Below, piece after piece: positions 17,427 to 25,337 of a DNA stretch of 64,000 nt. The stretch comes from an uncultured Clostridium sp. Lineage in GTDB: Bacteria; Bacillota; Clostridia; Lachnospirales; Lachnospiraceae. Made by a program: the position numbers and the translations under genes. The DNA lies in the NCBI GenBank assembly GCA_900539185.1, contig UQBG01000005.1:62001-126000 (forward strand). Reading direction: 5' to 3'. Each line of letters begins with the position of its first letter. Positions within the stretch are counted from its first letter, which is position 1. Under the pieces are notes generated by a model. That model was not told the DNA's origin. It did not search any database and worked only from the letters and a program-made list of their open reading frames with translations.

Positions 17427-18092
17427 GTGGAGAAACAGAGATATATTTATATTTTGATTTCGCAGACAGCAACAAAATTTGGTTATGTGCTGCGGACGAT
17501 TGGAAGAATCCGGTACAATCATGCGGCGATTGCGCTGGATCCACAGCTTAAAGAGTGGTATTCCTTTGCCAGAAAGCAACATCGGACGGTGTTGATCGGG
17601 GGGATTGTAAAGGAATCTATCGAACGGTATACCTTAAGGAAATGTGCGCATGTACAGGTAACGATCTTTCGGATACCGGTGACAGAGGAACAGTATATGC
17701 GGGTGTCGAAGCAGATCATGCGTATTCGACAGGATCAGGAATATAAGTACAATCTGTTTTCCGTGCTTACCTATCCGATAACAAAAGGGTTTTCTATCTA
17801 TAAGGCGTATTCTTGCATAGAGTTCGTGATGTCCATGCTGGAGAGTATGGGGTATAAGCTAAGAAAGCCGGCACCACAGTATACACCGGATGAGCTGCTG
17901 CAGATATTTGACAAGCAGATTTGGTTTCAAGGGAATCTGTTGGATTATAAGGCATTGGATAGAAGGGATGATAACTACTTTGCGCCAATGAAATGGCAGC
18001 AATATATTCAGAGTGGGCTGGATCTGAGGGAGGTAACAAGACGATCCTTATATACATTACGACAATGGTGTCAGGCACGAAAGTGGGTATAA
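17427..18092 (+). CDS. Permuted NlpC/P60-like (papain-fold) protein
   Basis: A 221-residue protein starting at GTG 17427 with GGAAGGG 9 nt upstream. It has the order of the permuted papain-like hydrolases (YiiX/YebB group): a histidine in the N-terminal part (His32 in YNHAAIALDPQ) and a candidate nucleophile cysteine in a helix later on (Cys130 in KAYSCIEFVMSML). No signal peptide is visible, so it probably acts in the cytoplasm. Substrates of this group are poorly known; lipid amides or peptides are possible. The gene follows the LysR regulator by 68 nt. Confidence 0.65.
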   Translation: MEKQRYIYILISQTATKFGYVLRTIGRIRYNHAAIALDPQLKEWYSFARKQHRTVLIGGIVKESIERYTLRKCAHVQVTIFRIPVTEEQYMRVSKQIMRIRQDQEYKYNLFSVLTYPITKGFSIYKAYSCIEFVMSMLESMGYKLRKPAPQYTPDELLQIFDKQIWFQGNLLDYKALDRRDDNYFAPMKWQQYIQSGLDLREVTRRSLYTLRQWCQARKWV

Positions 18093-18136
18093 CTGCTTAA
18101 AATATATGCGTGAATGAAAAGCAGAATATTTTTTTG

Positions 18137-18166
18137 TTGACAGCATACCCTGTGGGGGTATATGAT
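18137..18166 (+). promoter_or_regulatory. csoR-copA promoter with CsoR operator in the spacer
   Basis: TTGACA (18137-18142), 18 nt, TATGAT (18161-18166). The spacer holds an inverted repeat ATACCC-N5-GGGTAT (18145-18161), which matches the TACCC/GGGGTA pattern of known CsoR operators. Repressor bound there would block polymerase directly. The position of the -10 box also rules out translation from the ATG at 18162. Confidence 0.85.
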
Positions 18167-18188
18167 GGCGGCGAAAGGAAGTGAGGAT

Positions 18189-18497
18189 ATGTCAGAAGAA
18201 CATACCGGTTGTTCCTGTCATAAGACAAAGGAACGGACACCGGAGGAATATAAGGATCTCATCCATCGTTTGAACCGGATCGAGGGACAGATCCGGGGCA
18301 TCAAAGGGATGGTAGAGCGGGATGCGTACTGCACGGATATACTGACGCAGGTATCCGCAGTGTCAGCAGCGTTGAACAGCTTTAACCGGGTACTTTTGGA
18401 GAATCATATTAAGACCTGTGTAACCAGAGATATTCGGGAAGGAAAGGATGAAACCGTAGACGAACTGTTGATTACGCTTCAAAAGCTAATGAAATAA
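18189..18497 (+). CDS. csoR: Copper-sensing transcriptional repressor CsoR
   Basis: A 102-residue all-helical regulator of the DUF156 family. The Cu(I) ligands are Cys48 (DAYCTD), His73 and Cys77 (ENHIKTC), i.e. the C...H-x3-C pattern that defines CsoR rather than RcnR or FrmR. An extra N-terminal CSCH (residues 8-11) could also bind metal. ATG 18189 is favoured because the promoter -10 box covers the upstream ATG and GGAAGTGAGG lies just upstream. copA starts 41 nt after the stop, under the same promoter. Cu(I) binding should release the operator and induce export. Confidence 0.92.
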   Translation: MSEEHTGCSCHKTKERTPEEYKDLIHRLNRIEGQIRGIKGMVERDAYCTDILTQVSAVSAALNSFNRVLLENHIKTCVTRDIREGKDETVDELLITLQKLMK

Positions 18498-18538
18498 ATA
18501 AAAATGAGTAATGCTATGATAAAAAAGAGGTGACTAAC

Positions 18539-21109
18539 ATGGAACAATATACAGTAACCGGGATGAGCTGTGCCGCTTGCAGTGCCCGGGTAGAAAAAGC
18601 AGTTTCAAAGGTTCCCGGTGTTACCGCCTGTTCAGTCAGTCTGCTGACGAATTCCATGGGTGTGGAAGGAACTGCTTCGCCACAGGATATTATGCAGGCA
18701 GTCGAGGCGGCCGGTTATGGTGCGGCACCGAAGGAAAGCGGAAGATCAACCGGCAGCAATGGTGGAAACCGCATGGAAGAGCAGGCAGAGAGTCTGAAGG
18801 ATAAAGAATCACCGGTTTTAAGAAAACGCTTGATTGCATCGGTTGTATTTCTTTTGTTCCTGATGTATCTCTCGATGGGACATATGATGTGGGACTGGCC
18901 GATTCCGTCCGTTCTGGAAGGAAATCATGTGGCAATGGGGCTGATAGAGTTGCTTTTGACGATTGTGATTATGGTTATCAACCAGAAGTTCTTTATCAGT
19001 GGCTTTAAGAGCCTGTTTCACGGAGCACCGAATATGGACACGTTGGTGGCCATGGGATCCGGTGCCGCCTTTATCTACAGTACGTATGCACTGTTTGCTA
19101 TGACAGATGCACAGGTACGTGGAGATATGGATGCAGTTATGCATTACATGCATGAGTTTTACTTTGAATCAGCGGCGATGATACTGACCCTGATTACGGT
19201 CGGTAAGATGCTGGAGGCCATCTCAAAGGGAAGAACAACCGATGCATTAAAGAGCTTGATGAAGCTGGCACCAAAGACGGCAACGGTCATCAGGGAAAAT
19301 CGGGAAGAGCAGGTATCGATTGAGCAGGTACAGAAGGGGGACATCTTCGTAGTGCGGCCGGGTGAAAATATTCCGGTTGACGGCCGGGTGCTGGAAGGTT
19401 CCAGTGCGGTGAATGAAGCAGCATTAACCGGTGAGAGCATCCCTGTAGATAAAAATGTAGGGGATCCGGTATCGGCAGCGACCGTCAACCAGTCCGGCTT
19501 TCTTCGGTGTGAGGCGACCAGAGTCGGTGAGGATACGACACTGGCACAGATCATCCAGATGGTAAGTGATGCAGCCGCTACAAAGGCACCGATAGCGAAG
19601 GTGGCAGATAAGGTATCCGGAGTTTTTGTTCCGGTTGTCATAGCGATCGCAGTGATTACGACGATCGTATGGCTGCTGGTGGGGCAAGATATCGGGTTCG
19701 CATTGGCACGAGGAATCTCGGTTCTGGTCATTAGCTGTCCGTGTGCATTGGGGCTGGCAACTCCGGTAGCGATTATGGTCGGAAACGGAGTTGGTGCCCG
19801 TCAGGGAATCATGTTTAAGACAGCGGTATCGCTGGAGGAGACCGGAAAGGTACAGATCGTAGCACTGGATAAGACCGGAACGATAACCGTCGGAGAACCG
19901 AAGGTGACCGATATGATACCGGCAGAGGGTATCTCAGAACGGGAGCTTTTGGCTCGGGCATGTACGTTAGAGGCAAAGAGTGAGCATCCGTTGGCAAAGG
20001 CAGTGATGCAGAGAGCAAAAGAACAGAAGCTTCGGCCGGAGGCAGTAGAGAACTTTCGGGCACTTCCCGGAAACGGACTGAAAGCGGAGTGGAAGAAGAA
20101 TACCCTATACGGTGGAAATGAAGCTTATATCGGTGGGCAGATTTCACTGACAGATGAACAGCAGGCACTTAGCCGGAAACTGTCGGAAGAAGGAAAGACC
20201 CCACTGTTCTTTATGGAAGAACAGGAAGATCAGACGAAGCGGTTCCTGGGAATGATCGCGGTGGCAGACGTTATGAAAACGGAGAGCCCGCAGGCGATTC
20301 AGGAACTGCGGAATATGGGAATCCGGGTTGTAATGGTAACCGGAGATAATGAGAGAACGGCACAGGCGATCGGCAGACAGGCAGGTGTAGATGAAGTGAT
20401 AGCAGGTGTGCTTCCGGAAGGCAAGGAACAGGTGATCCGACAGTTAAAGGAGCAGGGAAAGGTTGCCATGGTAGGAGATGGCATCAACGATGCACCGGCA
20501 TTGACCAGAGCGGATATCGGAATCGCCATCGGAGCCGGAACCGATATTGCTATTGATGCCGCAGATGTTGTTCTGATGAAGAGTCAGCTGAGTGATGTGC
20601 CGGCAGCGATTCGTTTAAGCCGAAAGACACTGGTGAATATCCATGAGAATCTGTTCTGGGCATTTATTTATAATATCGTCGGGATTCCACTGGCAGCAGG
20701 TGTGTGGATTCCGCTATTTGGCTGGCAGTTGAATCCGATGTTTGGAGCTGCAGCTATGAGTCTGTCCAGTTTCTGTGTGGTATCCAATGCACTCCGTCTG
20801 AATCTGGTAAAGATCTATGATGCAAAACACGATCATAAGAGAGCAGGCAATGGAACAATGATAGAAACGCAGGTTGAAAAGAATAAGGAGGATAAGAAAA
20901 TGAAAAAGAGAATGACAATTGAAGGAATGATGTGTGAGCACTGCGAAGCAAGAGTAAAGAAAGCGCTGGAAGCACTGGATGGGGTGCAGGGAGCGGTTGT
21001 CAGTCACGAAGCCGGTACAGCTATCGTAACACTGTCTGCGGAAGTGGAGAATGATGTGCTGAAAAAAGCAGTAGAAGATCAGGACTATAAGGTGATTTCT
21101 GTTCAGTAA
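18539..21109 (+). CDS. copA: Copper-exporting P1B-type ATPase with an extra C-terminal CopZ-like domain
   Basis: An 856-residue Cu(I) exporter. The N-terminal metal-binding domain has GMSCAACSARV (Cys11, Cys14). A helical transporter core follows with CPC (400-402), the ALTGESIPVD actuator motif, phosphorylated Asp444 in DKTGT, SEHPLAKAV, GDGINDAPAL and the C-terminal YN and MSLSS motifs typical of Cu(I) ATPases. After a charged linker, residues 788-856 form a second heavy-metal-associated domain (EGMMCEHCEARV, Cys799 and Cys802). Met788 is preceded by a perfect SD, suggesting independent synthesis of the domain. ATG 18539 has AGAGGTG upstream. Confidence 0.95.
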   Translation: MEQYTVTGMSCAACSARVEKAVSKVPGVTACSVSLLTNSMGVEGTASPQDIMQAVEAAGYGAAPKESGRSTGSNGGNRMEEQAESLKDKESPVLRKRLIASVVFLLFLMYLSMGHMMWDWPIPSVLEGNHVAMGLIELLLTIVIMVINQKFFISGFKSLFHGAPNMDTLVAMGSGAAFIYSTYALFAMTDAQVRGDMDAVMHYMHEFYFESAAMILTLITVGKMLEAISKGRTTDALKSLMKLAPKTATVIRENREEQVSIEQVQKGDIFVVRPGENIPVDGRVLEGSSAVNEAALTGESIPVDKNVGDPVSAATVNQSGFLRCEATRVGEDTTLAQIIQMVSDAAATKAPIAKVADKVSGVFVPVVIAIAVITTIVWLLVGQDIGFALARGISVLVISCPCALGLATPVAIMVGNGVGARQGIMFKTAVSLEETGKVQIVALDKTGTITVGEPKVTDMIPAEGISERELLARACTLEAKSEHPLAKAVMQRAKEQKLRPEAVENFRALPGNGLKAEWKKNTLYGGNEAYIGGQISLTDEQQALSRKLSEEGKTPLFFMEEQEDQTKRFLGMIAVADVMKTESPQAIQELRNMGIRVVMVTGDNERTAQAIGRQAGVDEVIAGVLPEGKEQVIRQLKEQGKVAMVGDGINDAPALTRADIGIAIGAGTDIAIDAADVVLMKSQLSDVPAAIRLSRKTLVNIHENLFWAFIYNIVGIPLAAGVWIPLFGWQLNPMFGAAAMSLSSFCVVSNALRLNLVKIYDAKHDHKRAGNGTMIETQVEKNKEDKKMKKRMTIEGMMCEHCEARVKKALEALDGVQGAVVSHEAGTAIVTLSAEVENDVLKKAVEDQDYKVISVQ
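20885..21109 (+). CDS. Probable internally initiated CopZ-like copper chaperone (nested in copA)
   Basis: Inside copA, in frame, AAGGAGG (20885-20891) stands 8 nt before ATG 20900, an ideal ribosome binding site. Translation from here yields a 69-residue protein that is exactly one HMA domain (MKKRMTIEGMMCEHCEARV and onward to the copA stop), the size of free CopZ chaperones. Such chaperones deliver Cu(I) to CopA. Either the gene arose by fusion of copZ to copA and kept the old start, or both products are still made. Internal initiation is inferred from sequence only. Confidence 0.55.
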   Translation, partial: KEDKKMKKRMTIEGMMCEHCEARVKKALEALDGVQGAVVSHEAGTAIVTLSAEVENDVLKKAVEDQDYKVISVQ

Positions 21110-21120
21110 ATAAGGTTAGA

Positions 21121-21168
21121 AATACTGTCGGGTATAGGGAAACGCTATAACCGGCAGTATTTATTTTG
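21121..21168 (+). terminator. Intrinsic terminator of csoR-copA
   Basis: A long stem (21121-21137 with 21145-21161, one mismatch), loop GGAAACG, then TTATTTT. Confidence 0.85.
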
Positions 21169-21170
21169 TA

Positions 21171-21225
21171 TTAACACTCCACCTTCATTTTTTTCTATAC
21201 TAGTGCTAATGATAACTCTAGTTAT
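21171..21225 (+). promoter_or_regulatory. Possible promoter and palindromic operator of the metB remnant - malY transcript
   Basis: TTAACA (21171-21176) and TATACT (21196-21201) are separated by 19 nt, a weak promoter match. Just downstream lies a perfect palindrome ATAACT-CT-AGTTAT (21212-21225), a possible operator. The regulator is unknown. Confidence 0.35.
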
Positions 21226-21283
21226 GTAATAGGAAATGTATAGAAAAGAAATGTGAATCGTTACACAGGATATGGAGGTCATC

Positions 21284-21624
21284 TATGAAGTATGAGGTTG
21301 AAACAAAATGTATACATCTGGAACAGGAGCAGAAGATAAAGGAGCAGGGGCTTTGGATCTATGGTTACCTTTGAGGTGGAGAGTGAAGCATTTGCACAGG
21401 GGATATTAAATCATGTGCAGTTGATCCAGTTTGCCGAGAGCCTGGGTGGAACGGAGACACTGATTACCTATCCGATTACACAGACACATGCGGATGTTCC
21501 ACCGGAGCTGTTGGCACGGAACGGAATCACGACGAGTGTTTTGCGGTTGTCGGTAGGAATCGAAGGAATCAAGGACTTGATCGGAGAGTTTGAACGCGTA
21601 TTCCGATGTTGTAAGGAGGCATAG
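21284..21624 (+). pseudogene. Internally deleted cystathionine gamma-synthase/lyase-like gene (MetB family)
   Basis: Two pieces of a Cys/Met-metabolism PLP enzyme remain. At 21284 an ATG begins MKYEVETKCIHLEQEQ, which looks like the N-terminus. From about 21340, in another frame, RGFGSMVTFEVESEAFAQ runs to the natural C-terminus (HVQLIQFAESLGGTETLITY, TSVLRLSVGIEGIKDLI, stop 21624). Intact enzymes are about 380 residues; the whole central part, including the PLP lysine, is missing. An ATG at 21361 could still make an 87-residue C-terminal fragment. The intact partner gene malY starts 2 nt after the stop with AAGGAGG from the remnant, so the remnant may survive as a 5' leader. Confidence 0.85.
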
Positions 21625-21626
21625 CT

Positions 21627-22808
21627 ATGGAACGAAATCTGGATTTTGACACTGTTATAGAGCGGAGCGATACAAATTGTCTGAAGTATGATTTTGCGGT
21701 GCAGAGAGGAAAACCGGAGGGACTGTTATCCCTGTGGGTAGCAGATATGGACTTTCGGACATCTTCTTATATACAGGATGCGATCCGGGAGCAGGCGGAG
21801 CATGGGATCTATGGCTACAGTGAGAGCGGAGTCTCTTATTTCGAGGCGGTACAGCAGTGGTTGGAAACGCATTATCAGTGGAAAATTAAGCGGCCATGGC
21901 TGATAAAGACGCCGGGTATTGTGTTTGCACTTGCAATGGCGGTGCAGGCGTATACAGAGCCGGGAGATGGTGTTATGCTGCAACTTCCGGTATATTATCC
22001 GTTTAGTGAAGTGATACAGGACAATGGCAGACGAATCGTGAATAGTCCGTTAGTGGCAGATGATACCGGTTACTATCGTATGAATCCTGCGGAGATCGAG
22101 GACCTGATCGTTCGTGAACAGGTAAAGCTGTTCTTCCTGTGTAATCCGCACAATCCGGTAGGCCGCGTGTGGACGCGGGAGGAGCTGGAAACCCTGGGCG
22201 ATATCTGCCATCGGCATCATGTGATCGTGGTAAGTGATGAGATCCATGCAGATTATACATTTCAGGGAACCCATCATATATTTGCCGGGTTAAAGCCGGA
22301 ATATGAGGAGATAACCGTTACCTGTACGGCACCAACGAAGACCTTCAATATTGCGGGACTTCAGATCTCGAATATTCTGATACCGAATCGGGAACTCAGA
22401 CATAAGTTCCGTGGAAGAGTCAATGCTGCCGGATATAGTCAGGTTAATGCCGTTGGTCTGGTTGCCTGTGAGGCTGCTTATCGTTACGGTGAGGAGTGGT
22501 ATCAGGCAGCAAGGGAGTATATATGGAAGAATATCTGTTATACAGTTGCGTATATTCGGGCAAAGATTCCGGAGCTGAAGGTGCGGGAACCGGAAGGAAC
22601 CTATCTGGTATGGATTGATTTCCGGGAACTGGGGCTGTCGGTAGAGGAGCTGGAGGAACTGATCGTAAAAAAGGCAGGTCTATGGCTGGATAGCGGTGCG
22701 ATATTCGGATCTGCAGGAGCCGGATATCAGAGGATTAATGTGGCCTGTCCACGGAGTGTTCTGACGCAGGCGCTGGAGCAGTTGGAAAAAGCAGTTCATA
22801 CGAGGTAA
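21627..22808 (+). CDS. MalY/PatB-type C-S beta-lyase (cystathionine beta-lyase)
   Basis: A 393-residue fold-type I PLP enzyme that releases homocysteine, pyruvate and ammonia from cystathionine or breaks down cysteine. Motifs: LWVADMDF (about residues 36-43), the PVYYPF substrate loop, NPHNPVGRVWTREEL, SDEIHADY and the PLP lysine Lys238 in TAPTKTFNIAGLQ. SD AAGGAGG comes from the end of the upstream pseudogene. The pair metB-malY is a classic transsulfuration unit; here metB is destroyed, so this enzyme may now act mainly as a cysteine or cystathionine lyase. Confidence 0.9.
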   Translation: MERNLDFDTVIERSDTNCLKYDFAVQRGKPEGLLSLWVADMDFRTSSYIQDAIREQAEHGIYGYSESGVSYFEAVQQWLETHYQWKIKRPWLIKTPGIVFALAMAVQAYTEPGDGVMLQLPVYYPFSEVIQDNGRRIVNSPLVADDTGYYRMNPAEIEDLIVREQVKLFFLCNPHNPVGRVWTREELETLGDICHRHHVIVVSDEIHADYTFQGTHHIFAGLKPEYEEITVTCTAPTKTFNIAGLQISNILIPNRELRHKFRGRVNAAGYSQVNAVGLVACEAAYRYGEEWYQAAREYIWKNICYTVAYIRAKIPELKVREPEGTYLVWIDFRELGLSVEELEELIVKKAGLWLDSGAIFGSAGAGYQRINVACPRSVLTQALEQLEKAVHTR

Positions 22809-22888
22809 GTTAGTCTTTTCCGGACGTTTGATGTATGCTATAGTGAAGCGAAAGCAAGTGAGAGGATTCAGGAAAGGACTTATAGAAT

Positions 22889-23647
22889 ATGTTAAATCAG
22901 TTTTCAAGAACAGAGCTGTTACTGGGAAAAGAAAATATGGAGAACCTGTTAAATGCGAGAGTGGCAGTCTTTGGAATCGGAGGTGTAGGCGGATATACGG
23001 TTGAGGCATTGGTCCGAAGTGGTGTCGGTGCCATTGATCTGATTGATGATGATAAGGTATGTCTGACGAATCTGAATCGACAGATTATCGCAACCAGAAA
23101 GACTGTTGGCAAGTATAAGGTGGATGTGATGAAGGATCGGATACTGGACATCAATCCGGACTGTAAGGTGGAGGTGCATAAGTGTTTCTATCTGCCGGAG
23201 ACAAAGGATGAATTTGATTTTTCCCGGTATGATTATATTGTAGATGCAGTCGATACGGTTACCGCAAAGGTACAACTGGTTATGGAGGCAAAGGAGAAGC
23301 AGGTGCCGATCATCAGTAGTATGGGAGCCGGTAATAAGCTGGATCCGGCGGCCTTTGAGGTGGCGGATATCTATAAGACGTCGGTTTGTCCGCTGGCAAA
23401 GGTGATGCGGCGGGAACTGAAAAAGCGGGGAGTCGATCATCTAAAGGTTGTATATTCCAGAGAACCTGCGATGACTCCGGTGGATGATAGGACGATTAAC
23501 TGCAGAGAACACTGTATCTGCCCTCCGGGAGCAGTACACAAGTGTACACAGAGACGGGCAATTCCGGGATCGATCGCTTTTGTCCCGTCGGTCGTAGGGC
23601 TGATTATAGCCGGAGAAGTGATAAAGGATCTGACGATCCATAGGTAG
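22889..23647 (+). CDS. tcdA: tRNA threonylcarbamoyladenosine dehydratase (TcdA/CsdL)
   Basis: A 252-residue E1-like ATP-dependent enzyme that cyclises t6A37 of tRNA. N-terminal FSRTELLLGKENM, nucleotide-binding GIGGVGGYTVEALVRSGVG (residues 30-48), the acidic DLIDDDKVCLTNLNRQ and VDAVDTVTAKVQL, and ISSMGAGNKLDP match the TcdA branch rather than ThiF/MoeB. A Cys-rich REHCICPPGAVHKC segment (about 209-222) is present. In many bacteria the partner is a cysteine desulfurase, and one is encoded next door (23841). Confidence 0.92.
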   Translation: MLNQFSRTELLLGKENMENLLNARVAVFGIGGVGGYTVEALVRSGVGAIDLIDDDKVCLTNLNRQIIATRKTVGKYKVDVMKDRILDINPDCKVEVHKCFYLPETKDEFDFSRYDYIVDAVDTVTAKVQLVMEAKEKQVPIISSMGAGNKLDPAAFEVADIYKTSVCPLAKVMRRELKKRGVDHLKVVYSREPAMTPVDDRTINCREHCICPPGAVHKCTQRRAIPGSIAFVPSVVGLIIAGEVIKDLTIHR

Positions 23648-23759
23648 ATGATATGAGGGGAATGATGCAGTCAATCAGGTAGTTGATAATATCACACTGG
23701 TAGATATGCTGAAATGGCGCGAAGAAAAAGCAGATAATTATGTGATATAGGTGTAAAAG

Positions 23760-23813
23760 TTGACAAGATGACATATAATGATATGAGTGGCAGGTGTGAA
23801 CATTGCCACTCAT
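23760..23813 (+). promoter_or_regulatory. Promoter and 10-bp inverted repeat before the cysteine desulfurase
   Basis: TTGACA (23760-23765), 16 nt, TATGAG (23782-23787). A perfect inverted repeat follows: ATGAGTGGCA (23783-23792) and TGCCACTCAT (23804-23813), 11-nt loop and no T-tract. It overlaps the -10 box, so it may be an operator or a leader hairpin. Confidence 0.45.
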
Positions 23814-23840
23814 TGCTATGTATGGAAGGATACGATCAAA

Positions 23841-24989
23841 ATGGATACTATGATATATATGGATAATGCGGCGACAACACAGACCGATCCGCAGGTGGTG
23901 GCGGCGATGCTGCCATACTATACAGAAGCCTATGGGAATCCATCATCCATCTATGGATTTGGGCAGCAGGCAAAGGCGGCGATCGAGCAGGCACGCATAC
24001 AACTGGCAAAAGGGATTCATGCACAGCCAAAGGAGATCTACTGCACCAGCGGGGGCAGTGAGTCGGATAACTGGGCACTGAAGGCAGTGGCAGAGGCGTA
24101 CCGGGAGGTCGGCAGACATATCATAACCACAAAGGTTGAACACCATGCGATCCTGCATACCGCACAGTGGCTGGAAAAGCAGGGCTTTGAAGTGACCTAT
24201 CTGAATGTGGATGAGAAAGGACGGATCAGCCTGAAAGAGCTGGAGGCGGCGATTCGCCCGGATACGATCCTGATTTCTGTCATGGCAGCCAACAACGAGA
24301 TCGGAACGATTCAGCCGTTATACGAGATCGGACAGATCGCGAGAAAGCATGGGATACTGTTCCATACGGATGCGGTACAGGCATATGGACATATTCCGAT
24401 CCGGGTAGATGAGATGAATATCGACCTGTTAAGTGCCAGCAGTCACAAGCTGTATGGACCGAAGGGAGTTGGATTCTTATATGTACGAAAGTCGGTGAAG
24501 CTGCGATCCTTTATCCATGGCGGCGGTCAGGAGCGTGGACGTCGGGCGGGAACGCAGAATGTACCGGGGATCGTGGGGTTTGGACAGGCAGCAGAGCTGG
24601 CATGGGAGCATATGGAGGAATGGGCAGCCTATGAGAGTGAACTGCGGAATTATCTGATCGGACGGATTCTGACAGAGATACCGGATACCGTTCTGAACGG
24701 AGATCCGGAGAATCGACTGCCGAACAATATTCATGTATCTTTTCGGGGGGTTGACGGAAATTCACTTTTGATCCTTCTGGAGCAGAAGGGAATCTGTGGA
24801 TCAGCGGGCTCTGCCTGTGCATCCGGTTCGGTAGATCCATCACATGTACTGTTAGCGGTTGGGCAGACGAAGGAACTGGCCGGAGGCGCCTTGCGGTTAA
24901 CTCTTTCACACCATACCGGTCATGCGGAGGCAGATCGGGTGGCGGAAGCGTTGAAGGTCATAGTAGGGCGATTAAGAGAAAGACGATAA
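23841..24989 (+). CDS. Cysteine desulfurase (NifS/IscS family)
   Basis: A 382-residue PLP enzyme converting cysteine to alanine and a protein persulfide for Fe-S clusters or tRNA thiolation. MIYMDNAATTQTDP is at the N-terminus. PLP lysine Lys203 lies in SSHKLYGPKG and the catalytic Cys326 in GSACASG. ATG 23841 has GGAAGGA upstream; an upstream GTG (23787) falls in the leader repeat. Downstream there is no iscU. With tcdA upstream and the rhodanese/TtcA-like gene at 26785, a sulfur-relay role in tRNA modification is plausible. Confidence 0.92.
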   Translation: MDTMIYMDNAATTQTDPQVVAAMLPYYTEAYGNPSSIYGFGQQAKAAIEQARIQLAKGIHAQPKEIYCTSGGSESDNWALKAVAEAYREVGRHIITTKVEHHAILHTAQWLEKQGFEVTYLNVDEKGRISLKELEAAIRPDTILISVMAANNEIGTIQPLYEIGQIARKHGILFHTDAVQAYGHIPIRVDEMNIDLLSASSHKLYGPKGVGFLYVRKSVKLRSFIHGGGQERGRRAGTQNVPGIVGFGQAAELAWEHMEEWAAYESELRNYLIGRILTEIPDTVLNGDPENRLPNNIHVSFRGVDGNSLLILLEQKGICGSAGSACASGSVDPSHVLLAVGQTKELAGGALRLTLSHHTGHAEADRVAEALKVIVGRLRERR

Positions 24990-25016
24990 AGAGAAGATAA
25001 TAGCGGATGGAAGAAT

Positions 25017-25053
25017 AAGAGCCGGCTATAGGTGTTTCCTATAACCGGCTCTT
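25017..25053 (+). terminator. Intrinsic terminator of the cysteine desulfurase gene
   Basis: AAGAGCCGG (25017-25025) and TATAGG pair with CCTATA and CCGGCTCTT around a short T-rich loop. A weak T-tract follows. Confidence 0.75.
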
Positions 25054-25064
25054 ACTTTCCTGTA

Positions 25065-25094
25065 TTAGACAACTATGAATCTCCATGCTATTAT
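25065..25094 (+). promoter_or_regulatory. Promoter of the metY leader
   Basis: TTAGAC (25065-25070), 18 nt, TATTAT (25089-25094). It predicts a leader of about 235 nt before metY that includes the short cysteine peptide frame. Confidence 0.5.
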
Positions 25095-25166
25095 ATCCTT
25101 GTAATCAGGTAGGAAATATAAACTACCGAAAAAACTAAGAAGCGTAAAGAAATGAGGTTGATGCTT

Positions 25167-25229
25167 ATGAGACAAATCAAAATCAGATATGGAGTAGCAA
25201 ATTACAACCGAATGTGTTGTTGCAGATAA
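25167..25229 (+). CDS. Cysteine-codon leader peptide upstream of metY
   Basis: A 20-residue frame, MRQIKIRYGVANYNRMCCCR then stop, too short for ordinary gene calling. TGAGGT 9 nt upstream of ATG 25167 serves as SD; in-frame ATGs at 25152 and 25161 are alternatives. Three consecutive cysteine codons (TGT TGT TGC, 25215-25223) sit just before the stop. They form the 5' arm of a hairpin (TTGTTGCA, 25217-25224, with TGCAACAA, 25245-25252), so a ribosome stalled at Cys codons would open it. This layout is that of an amino-acid sensing leader peptide controlling a sulfur-assimilation gene. Confidence 0.65.
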   Translation: MRQIKIRYGVANYNRMCCCR

Positions 25230-25252
25230 ACATTTGAGTATAATTGCAACAA
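25217..25252 (+). promoter_or_regulatory. Leader hairpin covering the Cys codons
   Basis: An 8-bp perfect stem with a 20-nt loop; its 5' arm is formed by the Cys codons of the leader peptide. A second small hairpin (GCAGG-N5-CCTGC, about 25305-25319) lies just before the metY ribosome binding site. No T-tract follows either, so control would be on translation or mRNA stability rather than termination. Confidence 0.5.
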
Positions 25253-25337
25253 AGAAAACAAAAAATTGAAATGAAACAGAAATCAAAATACAAAATAAAA
25301 TACAAAGCAGGAAGAACCTGCAGAAAGAGGTACGATT

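Noticed and set aside
18162..18188. ATG 18162 as csoR start
   Set aside because: It lies on the -10 box of the promoter, so it is upstream of the transcript start; ATG 18189 has the SD.
23652..23750. Short open frame reading NDAVNQVVDNITLVDMLKW before the cysteine desulfurase promoter
   Set aside because: Protein-like in appearance but without a usable start codon plus SD at its beginning; too short to support as gene or pseudogene.
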